Source: Lates calcarifer
Taxonomy: Eukaryota > Chordata > Actinopteri > Centropomidae
Length of the DNA: 64,000 nt
Reading direction: 5' to 3'
Assembly (NCBI RefSeq): GCF_001640805.2
Contig: NC_066838.1
Location: forward strand, 16,234,763 to 16,298,762
This document shows, piece by piece, positions 12,166-26,415 of this stretch. How positions within the stretch are numbered: position 1 is the first letter of the stretch; every line of letters starts with the position of its first letter. The notes beneath the pieces are model-generated. The model was given only the letters and a program-made list of their open reading frames with translations. It searched no databases and was not told the origin of the DNA. The position numbers were made by a program, and so were the translations under genes.

Positions 12166-15100
12166 ACTCATTGACTTTGAGGGTGCTATGATTAACCTTT
12201 TAGCAAACAGTTGCCTAAGCCCTTTTCAGATATAGAATACATAACAGCACTGGTTTCACCTGTCTGTTGAAGTGACGGCTTTTGGTCATTCAGATGTAGG
12301 AGACTGCTACAATAATAGCTTCACTTAGACATGACAGTATATTAACAGAAAAACCCATGTTCTTGTGCGATATTGTGTGCGATAAGGAAGAAAACTGTTT
12401 TCTGTGACCACTTTTGCCCCGTTTGCACTGCAAGGGTAAGATTTTTATATCTGTGTGATCTGACAAGATCTATCTCCTCAACAGCTTAAAACTAGCTTCT
12501 TTATTTAACTGTTTATGTTGTGCACAAGAGATTATTCAGATGATAAATGTGTTACTGTGATCTTAGATGTGCATTTCTCTCTCTCTCAATGCTTAACCTT
12601 GTGCTGTTACACTTTTATGTTAATCTGACAGCATTCAATTTAGACTTGTGTTGAAAGTGATAAAGCGCTTAAATCTCACAGGTCTGACCCAGTAAGATTG
12701 CCACTGTGACTTTTACATAAAAGTGACCAGACTTATTCAGACATGAGGCCGACATGTTGTGTTGCCATCAGATTAACGTAAAGCAGATCATGTCATGAGA
12801 GGGAGTTTATTTACACATTCAACAGTTCCGGAGCAACATTATCATTCGTTTGTCTGTTTTCTGGCCTCCTGGTGAATAGATATCTTAAGAATGAGGTGAA
12901 TCACAATGAGCTGATAATCCTCTGTAGGTTCATCATTATGAGTGACTGCTTTCACACTGTCACGTTGTTTTAAGTGGTCATTTGTTACAATAACAATTAT
13001 AGCCACTTTAAGAAAATGTTTTATATCAGCACTTAATAATGTACTCAGTGGTGGAATAAATACTCAAGATTTCACATTTTAACGAGGCATAAACAGTTTC
13101 TCATACATGTACATAAACAATTAGGTTGCACAATTTGCATTTACGGTAGCTGGTGCCTCGCTCAAGAGTGACTCTCAATGAATTCTGCAGTGGAATAAAC
13201 ATGAATTTTATGCTATCAGCAACACAGCTACCCACACCACAGCTTCTCTGTGGAGATATGTGTGTACTTTAAACACACAACTTATTGACCCTTTGAATTT
13301 ATTTGTTATCTAAGTGACATCACTGTACCAAACATTAATATGAATCTCCTAAAAGTACTATACAGTACTAGTGTTGTTCACAAGAAATTTAAATAAAGAG
13401 AGAAGTTCCTGTAGGAGTGGAAGAGAGCTTCGATGAGATTCAGGTGGGAGAGAGGGATGTTTTTTTTTATTTATTTATTTTTTAGTCTGTTTAGTTTAAG
13501 ATAGTATGAGGTGAGAGTGGGGTGACTGATGGGGTGGGAACATCATTTTATTCCATCTTTCCAGCCCACCTCCCATCACACAAGCTCACATGCACACACG
13601 TGCACAAACACATGGAGAAACAATGAAAAAGTAAAGACTGTTTTATATGTGATGCATACACAAACACCTATGCACACATTTAGGTATGCATTCACTGTAA
13701 TGCTTTCTGTCTTTCATTCTTTCTCTCTCTCTCACGCACACACGCATACAGAGGGAATGAGAGTGCCAGACACAAAGGGAAAACTGTACTTACCGGAGCT
13801 CCTCCACCCTGTAATCCTTTCAAACCAAACCAAGCCTGAACACCTGCAGTGAGAGCTATGACAAGTGCTCTGGCTGAGCAGTCCATCCAGCATGGTTCAG
13901 ACGTCACAAACACTCGTAATGTGGCCCTGCTTATAAGTGTTCCCAGGTTAGGTCATGATCTCTTTTCAAGAGTCACAAATCTCACTTCTGGCCAGCGTAT
14001 GTGCTATGGATCCCATCTGAGGCCAGAACTGAAAAAAACTGCTCCTCAGTGATGTATGTGTAGAGGTGTGTATAGGTGCATAATGTTTTTGTGTTTTTGC
14101 AAAAGCGAGAGAGTGGAACTAACATCTCTTGGTAAGACGACCCTTGGTTTCTGTGGGCTTTTGAGTAGGAGGATGAGGAGAACAGAAAATGGAAGGAGAG
14201 GAGCGTATGGTGTATAATCGCACTGGATGACACTGAAAAGCCTCAGGCCAACACTGACAAACACAGCTGCTTACTGACACAGTAAATCTACTGGATGACT
14301 CTCTGCCCTTCTCAGCCTGCCTTCAAACACACAATTGTACAAGCACACACACACACACTTGAAACTGAGCATGTTTGAGGGTTTGAGTGCCACTGGGCTG
14401 TCTCAGGTTGGATAATAACTCTTGGCCTGTCAGAGCAGAGTGCGAGCTGTCCAAAAAGCTGTCAACATCCCACTTACCCTAAAACCAGCGCGACTGTGGC
14501 CTGCGCTTACGGGATCTTTTCAGGCAGTCTTCCCGACACACTTTAGCTGACACACACTGTTAAAGCTCCTTGAGTCGCACGCAGCCTTTCTTTACTGTAA
14601 CTGAAGGTACAAAACATAGTTTGCACAATTGTTTTTGTGAAAGTTCATTGAGATCAGTGGAACTGGTGCGGTTCAGTGTAAGCACAATTTTCTGATATAG
14701 ATTTTTCCAAGTATTCATGGAGAGCGGATTGTTAGGAAAATGTTATCACTCAGACTGGAGATAACAGGGACATATGGATTGTAGTATCCCTTTTTGACCT
14801 AATAGTTCCAGGAACCATGGAACTGGGGAAGCGAAACTAGAAACTAAAAGCCCCTGTTGAGCATTTGCATTTCCATCAAATCTGAACTGTGAAGATTTGG
14901 CAAATTACTTCAAGTACGGATGAAAGAAACAATGGCGGTGTTTGAGATGTAATTTTCACACACAAGGAAACAACACACGGTCATCCTGATTTTCTTTGCA
15001 TTTATTGCTGTATGACTGATCTGCTGAGTGTTTCCCTAGTATTTATTTCTGTTTTAGAATGTAACTGCGATGAATCAATTAGCAAATAATGTTTTATTTA

Positions 15101-17101
15101 TGCATTTCTCTCATTCACTCAATTTGCTCTCATCGCCGCTCCCTGAGGCGTTTAGCTCTCTCTTTCTCCCTCCCTCTCTTGTTCGCTTTTGCTCTCAACT
15201 TGTTCGCTCACTCTCTTTATCTTGTTCTTTTTCAAGCTAGAAAAGCAAGAACAAGGCCTAACTTTGTTGTTAACATTAATAAATATCAAGAAGTGTCCAC
15301 CCCTCATCTCTCCTCCTCTCTAATATTAATGCCAAATGTACAGCATCCAGCTGAGCTCCGTCATGGCTCAGTTGCAGTTTTAATGTCCACTGGAAATGTT
15401 TCAGAAAGGAGCGTCTGGTCTTCAGCAGCCACATTTATAATATATACATGCACAGTGGCTAGAATAGCAGTGGATTGTCTCCGGCAGTTGCAATGTAGCA
15501 GGAACGTGATGCAGCTTGATTCTATGTTTGCTCGCTATAATACCAGTTGTGCCTAGTGCTTCTTTGTTTTTTGAGAGGCTGTACACAAGTCATAGTTACG
15601 ACATTCTGCCCTCTGAACTCAGCTGCAATGGCTCCTTAACCATCAGAAAGTAAAACCCCCAGAGCAGGGATGTTTTTTTATGCTTGGAACTATTGAAAAG
15701 GAACTAAATGTAGGTGTCGTTCAGAAGGCTCTTGGTCCCCTGTACCTCACTGTAAACAAAAGTTACATTTAAATTCAGTGTCACTCACCAAAACACATTG
15801 CATGTATCCTTGAGGTCAAGTGTTTTTCCGTCCTATTTTAAATATAGTGTTGTTTACATCCATGTTTACTAGGCTGCAGTCGTCTTCTTCCCTGTCTTTA
15901 TTGGGGCATTGTAGCGTATCTTGGCACATTACCACCACACACTGATCAGTAGACCGGCTGTAGCACAACCATTGGTAGGGCTGTGTATCACGACACCCAG
16001 GTGTCCATGTGCAGCTGTGTCCTTGTGTGCGTGCACAAAACAAACAAAACAAGGACCCACTCATAGAAAAACAGACCCATAGCCCAACCAGTTGGCTAAA
16101 CCTTCACAAGGAACCTTTAACTAAGACCAGTTTTTGCTCCAGAGTAGGTGTTATCAGTCCAGTGATGTGGCAATGAAAAGGTAAAAGAGAGGAGTAGAAC
16201 TCCACACTCTTCTTCCCTCATCCATCTGTTCATCTTTTCACTACTTCATCACAGAGGACGGAGGTGTGCGCTTGGAACACGTAACTGTGTGAAAACATCT
16301 CTCACTTTTCATATAAAGTAACTTAGCTGCCTAATGATTGTAAGGACTCATGATTACTGTAGTTGCTATGTGTGTGTATTCACTTGTGCGCAGGTGAGTT
16401 GAAGTCATTAAATGATGGTAACAACATTAAGTCTTTTCCAAGCCTGCCCCCTCTCTCTCTATTTTTTTCTCCATTCACTGCCCTCCCTCCGGCCATAGTC
16501 GGGCCCAAATGAAAATATGAACTCGGTGAGAGAAGTTAATCTCCCACACAAATGCAGAGTGGAGGCTGTAACGCAAAAACAGCCTGCTTTGTGGGAGGCC
16601 AACTTGTCCTCATCTTGGAGAATTAATACAAGTTGTCCACTTATGAGGAATGAGATTAAAATGTAGTTGGCTCTTATTAAACCCCAGAATGAACAAAGAG
16701 GCATAAAGGATCTCTGTGTGCAAGGGTTAGAAGGTGTAAGTGTGTGTGTGTGCGTGTGTGTGTGTGGTGTACATTAGGCACAGTGTGTGTGCAGGGCGGG
16801 GGCTTGAGATTCCCAAGAAGGCCTTATTGGAGATGATTACTCTCATAAAACCTCTGCTCTCTAAATTGCCCCCCACCCTCCTCCTCCTCCCTCCATCTGC
16901 AGCCTAAACACACTTAATCAAGTGCAGGTGTGTCCTGATGCATTTACAGACGCCTCGCTGACCGACTATCTTCTGCAGCAAAACGAGAAGAGAGGAGGAA
17001 GGAGACGTCTGGCCATCTTTTCATCTTTACTTTGTGGGTGAAGGAAGTGGCTGGCAGATATGAATGAAAATATGAATGAGAACAAATGTATCACATATTG
17101 A

Positions 17102-17129
17102 TTCTCTTCTCTTCTCTTCTCTTCTCTTC
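17102..17129. repeat. (TTCTC)n pentanucleotide microsatellite
   Basis: Five and a half perfect TTCTC units followed by diverged units to about 17160. Confidence 0.95.
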
Positions 17130-17559
17130 ACCCTTCTCTTCACTCTTCCCTTCTCTTTCTCTCCCTCAGTCCTGTGTCTTAATTCACCGCTGGATCAGCC
17201 ACTGTTGGGGATCTGTGGGTTAATATGGTTACCGGGATAACAATCTCCCCCTGCATCGCTCCATGATAGATGGCCACCGTGTGTGTATGTGTTGAGTGAT
17301 TGAGCAAGTGGGTGAGTGAGTGAGAGATAAAGTAAGCGGTGGCTGTGTGAAAATGTGTGTGTGCGGTCCGCAAGCGAGAGTGTGGAAGCGGAGGGGGCCG
17401 CGGTATCCGTCAGAGGAGAACAATGGCTTTTAAATGAATCTGGGAGCTCGTAAATCACACAAAGAGAGAGCCCAAATGCAGCACTGATTGCCTGGATGTC
17501 AGAGTCAGCGGACGACAGGAAGGAACGAATGAACGAGAGAATGAACGAGAGCCCCAGCG

Positions 17560-17800
17560 AGACACCTTGTTAACGCCTGAACAAAACGCCTCCATTAGGA
17601 ACCAATGGCCTACTTATGCAAATGAGTCCACATACGCACACTTTCTCTCCTCAAAGTTCTGTCCTTGGGAGGCACATGCAGTCAGTCAGTCAGGACAAAT
17701 GTAAATAAATCAAAGGACAAACCCTTTTCCAGTACATATTTGTCGGCCTGAGGTAAAGCTCACAGAGAACTTATAGCGGGCCTTTGCAGTTCTACCTGGG
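17560..17800. promoter_or_regulatory. Candidate regulatory element with POU octamer and TCF/LEF motif
   Basis: An exact POU octamer ATGCAAAT lies at 17616-17623 and an exact TCF/LEF-type ATCAAAGG at 17709-17716, in a complex, non-repetitive stretch bordered by simpler sequence. Conservation cannot be judged from one sequence, so this is a candidate only. Confidence 0.25.
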
Positions 17801-18203
17801 CCGGCATACCACTGTTGCCTAATGCTGCTGATCTCTTCAAATATTTAAAACTGTCGAACTCTGTAAACATTTAAGACAAAGATCTTGCCTAACTTACCAG
17901 TCGTTGAATATATGTTTTTCTCATTCTCATGTAATTCGAATTGGCTTGATAAAGATATAATTTCACTGTCACCGGTAATGTCTGTAGCTGTTAGTGTATG
18001 TGTTAATGCTAAGCAGTTGTAAATCATTAGAGCCAGGCTTCATTATGGTTAGCACAAGCGTTGCCTCAGAGAGAGAGATGAGTGGTAGGCAGAGTGTAAT
18101 TACAGGTATGTGGGGAGAAAACATGCAATTAGAGATGTAGAGGAGGCATTTTGCACACTTTTTAGCTCGTGTGTTGTGGAGGCTTGTTTACCTCTCCTCT
18201 CCC

Positions 18204-19254
18204 CAGTGATGGAAAGTATCCAAGTACATTTACTTAAGTGCTGTACTGATATGTAATTTTGAGGTACCTGGCCTTTATTTGAGAATTACTCTTTTACAGT
18301 TCAAGGGGAAATGTACTTTTTACAACACTGCAGTTATTTGACTTTTTAGATTAATAATTTACATTTAAAAACAATTTATTGTTCAAGATTAAACTAGTGG
18401 TTCCCAGCAATTTTGTCTTATCATGATGTGTAATTGGAGGCCTTTTTCAAGTTTTTGAGTTGTTATCAGTTCTATCAAAGTGTTTGAGGCAGAGAGGTAA
18501 AATTATTAAATATTTCACAAAAAAATCAGAGATCAGAGAAAGGTGTGAACACTAAATATAAATTTGTGTAGCAGAGATTTATTTTTTCTTCTTTACTGCT
18601 ACATTAATCATCTCACATACAGCTGGATTTATCTTGCGACACTTTCATTCCTAAAACAGCCCGGTGTTAAAACAGCATATGGGGCTGTATTGGTGGGGTT
18701 GTGCTGTTTAAGGCACCAGTGAAACAGTGATGTGCAGCGTTTTCCTTAATGATGTCACGTTGCGGTGCAACAAAAGTAGAGTCAGGCTCAACATTTTTTT
18801 GACAGGGTCTCCTGCGTTGGCACCTCTGCTGCACGGACAGATGAGTTTCATTCAAATGAATGAGAGGGACTTTTTTCACATTTATTTCAAGTCAGTGTGA
18901 ACATGGTGTTTCAGGAAGCCTTACCTGCAGATTTGGAACCATGGAACCACATGTTTTATTGTACTGTATATAAAGTAGTTACAGCTGCAGTAGTAAAATG
19001 TTGCATTCTCGTTGATGCACCAGTAGTAACACTGTAATAATATCACACATAATTAATGTGAGGGTCCAAATTATCTGCATCCTGAGGTACTTATACTTTT
19101 GATATTTCAAGTAGTTTTTTAATTTAGTTTAATTTTAGTTTTTTAAGTACAGTATGATTTTTAACACATTTTCATTTTAATTTTTAATGACTTTTAATTT
19201 TACATGAATGGTACTTTACTTAAGTAAGGGATCTATATATTTCTTTCACCACTC
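18204..19254. mobile_element. hAT-like non-autonomous element, about 1.05 kb
   Basis: The left end reads CAGTGATGGAAAGTATCCAA and the right end ATTTCTTTCACCACTC, forming diverged terminal inverted repeats (CAGTGRTGGAAAG type). Subterminal sequences repeat AAGTACATTTACTTAAGTG and CTTTACTTAAGTAAGG motifs in mirrored order. This pattern matches a very abundant percomorph hAT-type MITE that I recall, including the GTATATAAAGTAGTTA and GGTTCCCAGCA interior segments. No transposase frame remains. A block at about 18660-18910 interrupts the familiar interior and may be a nested insertion. Confidence 0.75.
18660..18910. mobile_element. Possible nested insertion inside the hAT-like element
   Basis: This block is less AT-rich than the surrounding element and is not part of the interior that I recall for this repeat. 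The familiar sequence resumes after it, at GTATATAAAGTAGTTA. No terminal repeats or target duplication could be seen by eye. Confidence 0.3.
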
Positions 19255-22200
19255 CTCACCTCTCTTTTTCTCAGGCTCAGTGTGTACTGTTGCAGGCAAA
19301 TAACAACTGTCAGTGACCTGGGGTCACTGTTAGGGTTGAGGTCAGGCCAACTCACTTGGCCACCCAGAGCAACCCAGCTGATGATCCAAGGTTAGCAATG
19401 AGAGGTCAAGGGTCAGGGCTTCCTGCTTGGCTCTTCTGCTCTCACCTGTCTGTTCACAGGGAAAGGGAACAACAGAAATAGAGGAGCGAAAAGGAGTGTG
19501 AGAAAGTGAAGACACAAAAGTAAACAGGTGTCTGAAATAATGGTCTATTTCCTTTCTGTCTAGTTGTAATAAGACAAGTGAAAAAAATCTAACAAAACTA
19601 ACAACTGTGCAACAATTACAGCAACTTAATTCTCTTTCTTTCTGTCTGTCTTGATCTTTCTCTTGCTCTCGCTCTCCTGCTCTCCCTCCCTTGCTGTAAC
19701 CACAATAGTGTGTAATGTGCTGGCTGATTAGGACTTTGACGGCGAGGTTCAGACCAGCCACCCAGACACTGAGGTTAGTTAGTCTGGGTTTTGTGGCCAG
19801 ACTGTTTGGCTGGGAATACCCTTCTGTTAGTTAAACCTAGCTTTGCCGCAAGTCACATTCCCACACATGTACGCTGTATGGACACACACCTGCTTCAAAT
19901 AAACAACGACTCAACAAGGTTACAGAAGAAACAGTAACATGCACTTCTAAATTGTTACTTCTTTTGAGAATAATCAAGTATTTTAATTGTGTATTTTTAA
20001 ATTTTTTTAGGTCTTGCTTAACGGTGGGAGGTCCTACGAGAGTGGGACACAGAAGACGAACTAGAAAACAAAAGGACTGGCTCATCAATGGCAAGTGTGA
20101 CCTCTGAAACAGAGGTAGGTGACAGCTGCTCTTTTCCTGCCGGGACTGAAGAGAAAGAAAAGTACAAGGTTATAAAAGAGACAGTGCTCCAGGTCAATAT
20201 GAGCGTAAAAAAAAAGACAGGTGGGCACCTGCAATTAGGTTTGTCATTGTACAGTGGGGAATGAAAACGGTTGGGAGAACATTCGGAGCAGTTGGTTCCC
20301 GCACAGTTGACATTCTCTGTATTTTTCTCTGACGCACGCGGCGCACATAAACATACAGACTCGACAGAGAGACACGCAAACACACAAACACACAGACGCA
20401 CAGACAATATTTACAATACTTAGAGTATTTGGTGACGGGTTAGAGGAGGCGTGACTGACCCCCTCAGTCATAATTAAGAGCCTTGGAGAGCAGAGCCTTT
20501 AGGCCTTTAGGCCAACCGGGGGCCCTGCCCAGACACACTCCCTCAGACTGCACTGTTTATGTTTCATTAGAGCGCAATTATATGTTGCATCCCTCTCTCT
20601 CACTGCCTCACACTCTCTCTGACTTTCTCTGATTCTTTCATGTGTGTCTTGTGTGAGCATGCATGCATTTGCACTTTTTGCACTCCGCAGGATCAGAACA
20701 GAATAGTGTGTGCCTTGGTCCACTGAGCAACAATATTTGTCTCTCCCCCCCCCAATCCTTATCATAGGTCAAACAAGCTGCTGAGAGGCCCTACACTTTG
20801 CTATACATACAGAGACTAGCTGGGGAGGGGGGGTTGACTAGAGGGAAAGGGTGTAGAATATGGGGGAAAAAAAATATTATGGAAAAGTTATAGATGAAAG
20901 AATGTGGCAGAGGCTGTTAGAGGAGGTTGTACTGTTTGACAGGGTGAAAGGAGGAGGAGGGGGAGGAGGAGTGCCTTCCAGTAAGAGGTGGATAGCTCAA
21001 AGGAAATGACTACACATAACAAGGAATAGAGGTAAAGAGACAGTGCCTGAGAGAGGAAAAGGGGAGGGGTGGAACAGGTGGAAAGGTAGAAGAGTCTTGC
21101 TCAGGTCCAGTTTTACAACCTTACACCTATCCCGAGGTACTTACCTGTTTAAAGTGTTGTATTTTAAATTAAACACTCTTAATCACACTTTTAGAAAACA
21201 TGTTTGATTTGCTCATAAAGATTAAGCTTGGCCTTAAACTTTTTCATTTCACTCAGATTCCACTTGCATCTAATTTATATTTATATAGACACATAGACTA
21301 AAATGTTTACAAACAGTTGAATGCATTCTGACCCACAGCAGGACTCTGTGACATGGAGAAGAGTGAAGAGAGTGTGCTGTTGCTACTTCATCAGTCAACT
21401 GGGTGGTCAAGTGACCAAAGAACTGCAAATGCAAAAAATATCTTGGTGTAAAATAACACTAAAGCTGCTGATATGCTTCTTCAGAAATGCTTGTCGGGTG
21501 GTCAAGTAGCTTCGGAAACTCCCCTCGCCTTTTAAACGTTGGATTGGGTGGGCTGTGTCTGACCACGTCTGTGACTTACCAGAAATTGACACATTTACAT
21601 TTACACCCACTTAATGGCATGATTAGTCAGCTATAGAGGTGAGAGAGCAAACAGGATTGAATTATTTACACAACTATTTTTGTTGCTTTTCATGAGAACA
21701 TGACTTCCAGGAAAGTCTGAAAACTCCAACCCCTTTATGATGGGTGGCTTTTCGCTCTGCCTGCCAGTGGGGCCGTTTTGAACAGGTATAACCACTTTTG
21801 ATTGCCAGCATGGTTGGACAACATTTAGGTCAAACTAACACAACACTAACTGTCTTATTGGAGGAGTCAGCTCTTCATTCACCCAACAATAATTGGCCAG
21901 GTTCTAATGGATGCTACTCCTTGGGAAAGGTGGGGAAACTGATGGCAAAATCAAAGAATGAGGGGAAACAAGAGGGCATGAGGAGGTCAGAAAAGCTAGT
22001 TTTTCACTCTTGCAGTCTTAACCTGAGGATACTGAGGAGTAATTAGCAGGTTTGAATCAATATTAAGTGATTCATGGCTGTTTACTTCCTTCCACTACCA
22101 CCACCACCATCAAACACGTACATGGACACACACATTTTGAGTCATCTGGTCTAGACAGCCTGCCATGGCAGACACACTGTTAACCCCCGTCCATGACCAG

Positions 22201-25200
22201 AAGGCACAAACTACACACCACAGACCCACCCGACATGACCACACTGGCACTGCAACAAGAAAACACACACATCATAGGTAAATCATTTACATCCACTCAA
22301 AGCTGTGTGTTGGTTTGATTTAAAAAAATAATAGTGTGAAAAGTTGAGACATCTGCTACGAAGAGGCCACAGTCCACACTGAGCTTTAGCCTGTGAGTCA
22401 ACAACCACAGGTGGCAAAGCTGAAATGCAAAACACAACATTGCTGTTATAATACCCTGCAGGTTTGCATAACAGTCTAATCTGTGATCTAACCTGCCACA
22501 GGAAGTGTGTGTGAAAGAGGCAGCGGAGGTGAGGAGACCGTGATTCCCAGTCTTTCGTTCGCTGTCTTGTGGCTTATCTGTACAACGGGGCAGATGTTTA
22601 CATGAGCCCCTATGACCTTTTCTTTGCTGCTGTCTGTCTGTCTCCTTCTCCTCCTTCTCCTGGTCTCTTTCTCATATGATTTGGCTTGTTGTCTCATTTA
22701 TTTTCATCTTGCTTACGCCTCTCCTGCTCCTGGTTTCCCCCTCTTTTACCATTTCCTGTGAGAACAGGAAAGCCCCTTCAGACAAACAGCCTTGGTCTGT
22801 CCATCCAATACAGTCTCTCTCCCTTGCTCTCTCTCTCTCTCCCTCTCCCTCTCTTTCTGTCTTGGTTCAGCAGACTATGTAAACACATTGGGTGGACTAC
22901 AGCTGCCGTAGAAGGGGAGCAGTGGGACATAGTGTGTGTCTGTGTGTGCGTAGGTGTGTACATATTTATGTTGAAGCATGCAGGCGTATGTGTGGTAGAA
23001 TTAGGAGTGACGAGACATTGGCCAAATGAAGGAATTATGTGTGTGTGAGTGTATCTGGAGTGGGGGTGTTAAAGGAATGAGATACCGAGGGACTTGGACA
23101 CTGGAGTCTGGAGCTTGTGGGGGTATTGAATGGCTCATTAAATTGGTTAGTGTGCGTGTGCATGTGCGTGTGTTCATATGGCTGTGGACGGCAGACTCAT
23201 TGCTGCACAGGAAAAGAGGAGTTGGCCTGCAGACCTACCCAATCAAAGAATGCGTTAAATCAAAGTTGTACTGTTGACCACTGCTGTGTATTTTTAGCAT
23301 AATATGCTGGGTTTTATGTATATGTGTGAGTGTCTGCACGCCTCTGCTGTACAGTCCCACAAATTTTGTGTTTGCAGAAGGAAATACCTTGACAGGTTTT
23401 TGGAACCCCCTCCTCATCTCCCGCTTTCCTCCCCCTCTTTTTTTCTCCATCTCCTCTCTTCCTTTGGTGTAGTTTTTGGTGTTATTTTACACTCACACAC
23501 CCTTCCCCTGGCTTAGAGCAACACACCCTCACTCTCCATCACTAGTGTTGTGTAACTGCCATTTGGTGATCAGAAAACACAACATTTGGAAGATGAAGTG
23601 AGAAATGATTGTAAATCTCATTGTGTGATACTACTGATGCTCTTATGTCATTGGTTATGTCACTATCACATCCTGAAATAAATAAATTTCTGATGTTTCC
23701 TAGAGATATACCTGTAGCAATTTTTGGCATCATTAGTGGTATTAATTTTGACTTTGGCTCTTAATGTGGTTATTTATAAAATGTGACCTTATCACTTTGT
23801 ATACTCATTGCTCTACCCACACCCTTTTTTCTCACTTTTCTCACTTTTACTCCTACCTCTATTCTTCCTTTTTTCACACAATAAGCATTGACAGTTTAAC
23901 AGTGCAGAGAAATGCTCTCACATTTTTTGACAACAGATGTGTCAATGTCCCATAATGATGAGAGGTGGCATTCCACAGAACTCTCAGAGACAGGAAGGCC
24001 AGAGGAAACAGGAAGCAACCAAGGATGAGCTGTACAAGTCACTTACGGTTACTGATGAGGAGACTTTAGGAAGTTGTCAGAAGATGAGGTGTGAGGGGAT
24101 AAGCAAATGCAGAAGTGAAAGGGAAAGAGAAAATACAGATTATAATTGTGGGCAAGATGAAGGCAGGGAGTATGTGTTGACAAGCAGCACAACGGGCGAG
24201 AAGAAGGAAGAGCTGAGAGTGAGTCTGTAACTAGTTTTGTGCGGAAAGGTCAAAGTCAGGCCTCGGATTTGAAATTGAAATGAAGTGTTGGTTTGGCATC
24301 GTTCCCACCTCAGGACTCTATGGGAAGAGAGTGTTTTGCGTGTGTATGTATGTGTGTGTCCACCACCTGTGTACACATCTATCCCTGATCCCCACTGTTT
24401 TATATTGTGTGTATTTTGATTTGTTATGCAAGTATTTGGCATAAAAACAGTGGATTTATATATTTTAAGAGTAGTATATAGGTTAGGATGGTGTTTCTTT
24501 TGCTATCATAGGATTGCAGCGCTGTGGCCTCTTCATCACGAATGTGTTAAGACAACTGGATACTGTGTTCTTATGTGTCTTGTCATCCATTCCTGTGAAC
24601 ACTGCTCATGGGGCGCATTCTCAAAAAACAGTCCTCAGGCTTCTGCATTTTTGAGCATTCATGTTACACAAGTCTCTCTCCGGGAAAGTGGATTGACCCC
24701 TTCACATATGAATGACCTGAAAATGATATACTGATATGGCTCTTCAGGTCTTTTTCATTTTTATTGAACCTAATGTTTAATTTTTGGAATTTTTGTGATG
24801 CTCAGACTTTATCTTTTTATAGCTGTTTCTTTTAGATAATAAATTTGGTACATGGTATGCAAGTGTGTGGGTGCTTTGATCTTTTTTAATTGTAGTTTAT
24901 TTTGCATTCAGCAGCACATTCTTCTTGTTTTGTGGTAGTGTGTGGTAGTTGCAGTAGTAATGGGGGAAGAGTCAGAAATGTGTCATGCATTTCTGTTCAT
25001 TAGCAAAGCAAGAATTGTTTGAAACATACTGAACATACAGATCAACAGCGGATAAGTGGAATATGCTTCAGGAGGCAGTTTAAGAAGTTTTTGTTCGTAA
25101 TTTTTGTTTTGACACTTATTTATTCACTCATCTTTTGTCATGACTGCACTTGGAATTCATTGTACCAGCAGCTGACTACACCTGCTCTCCTCTACAAAGG

Positions 25201-26336
25201 AGCAAAACTTTTCAAAGTCACCTTTTAAGCTTAGATGTGGTGAGGATTTGATATTTAAATCAATCAAAATCAATACTTAACAAACAGAGAGTAAATGTGG
25301 AGTGATTTTAATTGAATACAATTTTAAATCTATAGTCGGTAAGTTATTCATGATATATGCTCAATTTTATCATCTTGTTATTATAGAAATGCAATGTAAA
25401 CTGTTTTTTCCAAAAGCTACTTTTTCTGAAAAGCTAATGCTGACATCGTAATGACACTGAGTATAAGACATTAGGTAGCCATTTGTCACTGAAAAAGCCT
25501 TTTTAATGCACTACATTTGATGAATGACAAGCTGGAAATGGTTACACAACATTTTTTAGGACAGCATTTGTAAATGAAGGATCAGTGGATGTATAAAGTC
25601 TGACAGACTTGGGAAGGGGATATTCACATAAGAACTGCTAAGTCATGTGAATGTGATATGTCAAATAACTGATGATGAAGCTAATGTAAATATCATTCAC
25701 CATTAACAAGCATTTCCCCAGGGAATTAGTTACTTAGGATCATAAGCAGAGGTAATACAGTTCAGCTCAGAGGTAATAGGTGAGATGGCCCATGTTAATT
25801 GAAAGGCAGCTGCAGTCTTCTTCCAGAAGTCATGATTGGTATGTGTTATTTGTGAGTAGTTGACAATTTCTGTTATGGAAATCCATAAAATGTTCTTGTG
25901 TAAATGATCGCTTTTTGTTGACATTATCCTCAGTTTGATGCAATGATATGTTGTTTCTCTGCTTGCATGAATCACACAGCATTACCAAGGAGAACTCCAC
26001 CCTGTGAAGGATGAGGCAGCTGACAACTCTGGGACTGACAGAGAGGGACAGCTGAGGGAAGCTAAGGTGCTGTTGAGCAGTGGATGGATATCACAGGGTG
26101 AAACAGGGAAGCAAGGGAATGGCTGCTTGCCAGAGAACCAGAGCCAGGTGCAGAATGTAGGGTAGAGAAGTGTCCTTCCTCTGCTCCCCCGTGGAGGGCA
26201 CCAGCCCATACTGAACATCCACTGTCCCAGTACCCTTTACTGCTGCGAGGCCACTTCTCCTCTTCTCTCACCTCTCAGCTGTTTTCTCGAAATCGCGCCC
26301 TCAATTGCTCCTTGTTTCCCTCCCAGTAGAAAACAA
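19255..26336. other. Intergenic DNA
   Basis: No gene is supported. It contains purine-rich (20.83-21.08 kb) and pyrimidine-rich (22.64-22.87 kb) tracts whose long open frames are compositional. The short block 20470-20620 (CATAATTAAGAG through TTTCATTAGAGCGCAATTAT) has several homeodomain cores and could be regulatory. Confidence 0.55.
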
Positions 26337-26415
26337 CTCTGCGCCAAACAGAAGAAGGAGATTGTGTCAATTAAATGGTATGTGCTGCACGCCACAAATC
26401 ACACACACATGTTCC
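26337..26415 (+). repeat. Duplicated 80-bp element, copy 1
   Basis: This segment pairs with 33095-33176. The two share CTCTGC(G/A)CCAA, then 25 identical bases (26362-26386 versus 33124-33148, centred on GTCAATTAAATGGTATG), then GC(A/G)AATCACA-type sequence and ACATGTTCC. Both lie in the same orientation, 6.76 kb apart, downstream of mafb. No coding potential. It could be a duplicated enhancer core or an old mobile element. Confidence 0.8.

Larger units (their letters stand above)
11011..18203. other. Intergenic DNA
   Basis: No gene is supported. A short hAT-like terminus (CAGTGGTGGAATAAATAC at 13046) resembles the end of the element at 18.2 kb but has no visible partner. The segment 16.80-17.00 kb (with TTAATCAAGTGCAGGTGTG, an NKX2-type core) and 17.56-17.80 kb look like candidate regulatory DNA. 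The remainder is AT-rich with GT-rich patches. Confidence 0.55.

Noticed and set aside
15089..15556. 155-codon open frame on the + strand
   Set aside because: Its first third is a CT-rich stretch. No homology is recognised and there is no splice or promoter context.
14780..15730. Possible element with ends sharing GGAACTATT in inverted order
   Set aside because: Only nine bases match between the proposed ends, with no convincing target duplication; probably chance, or too decayed to delimit.
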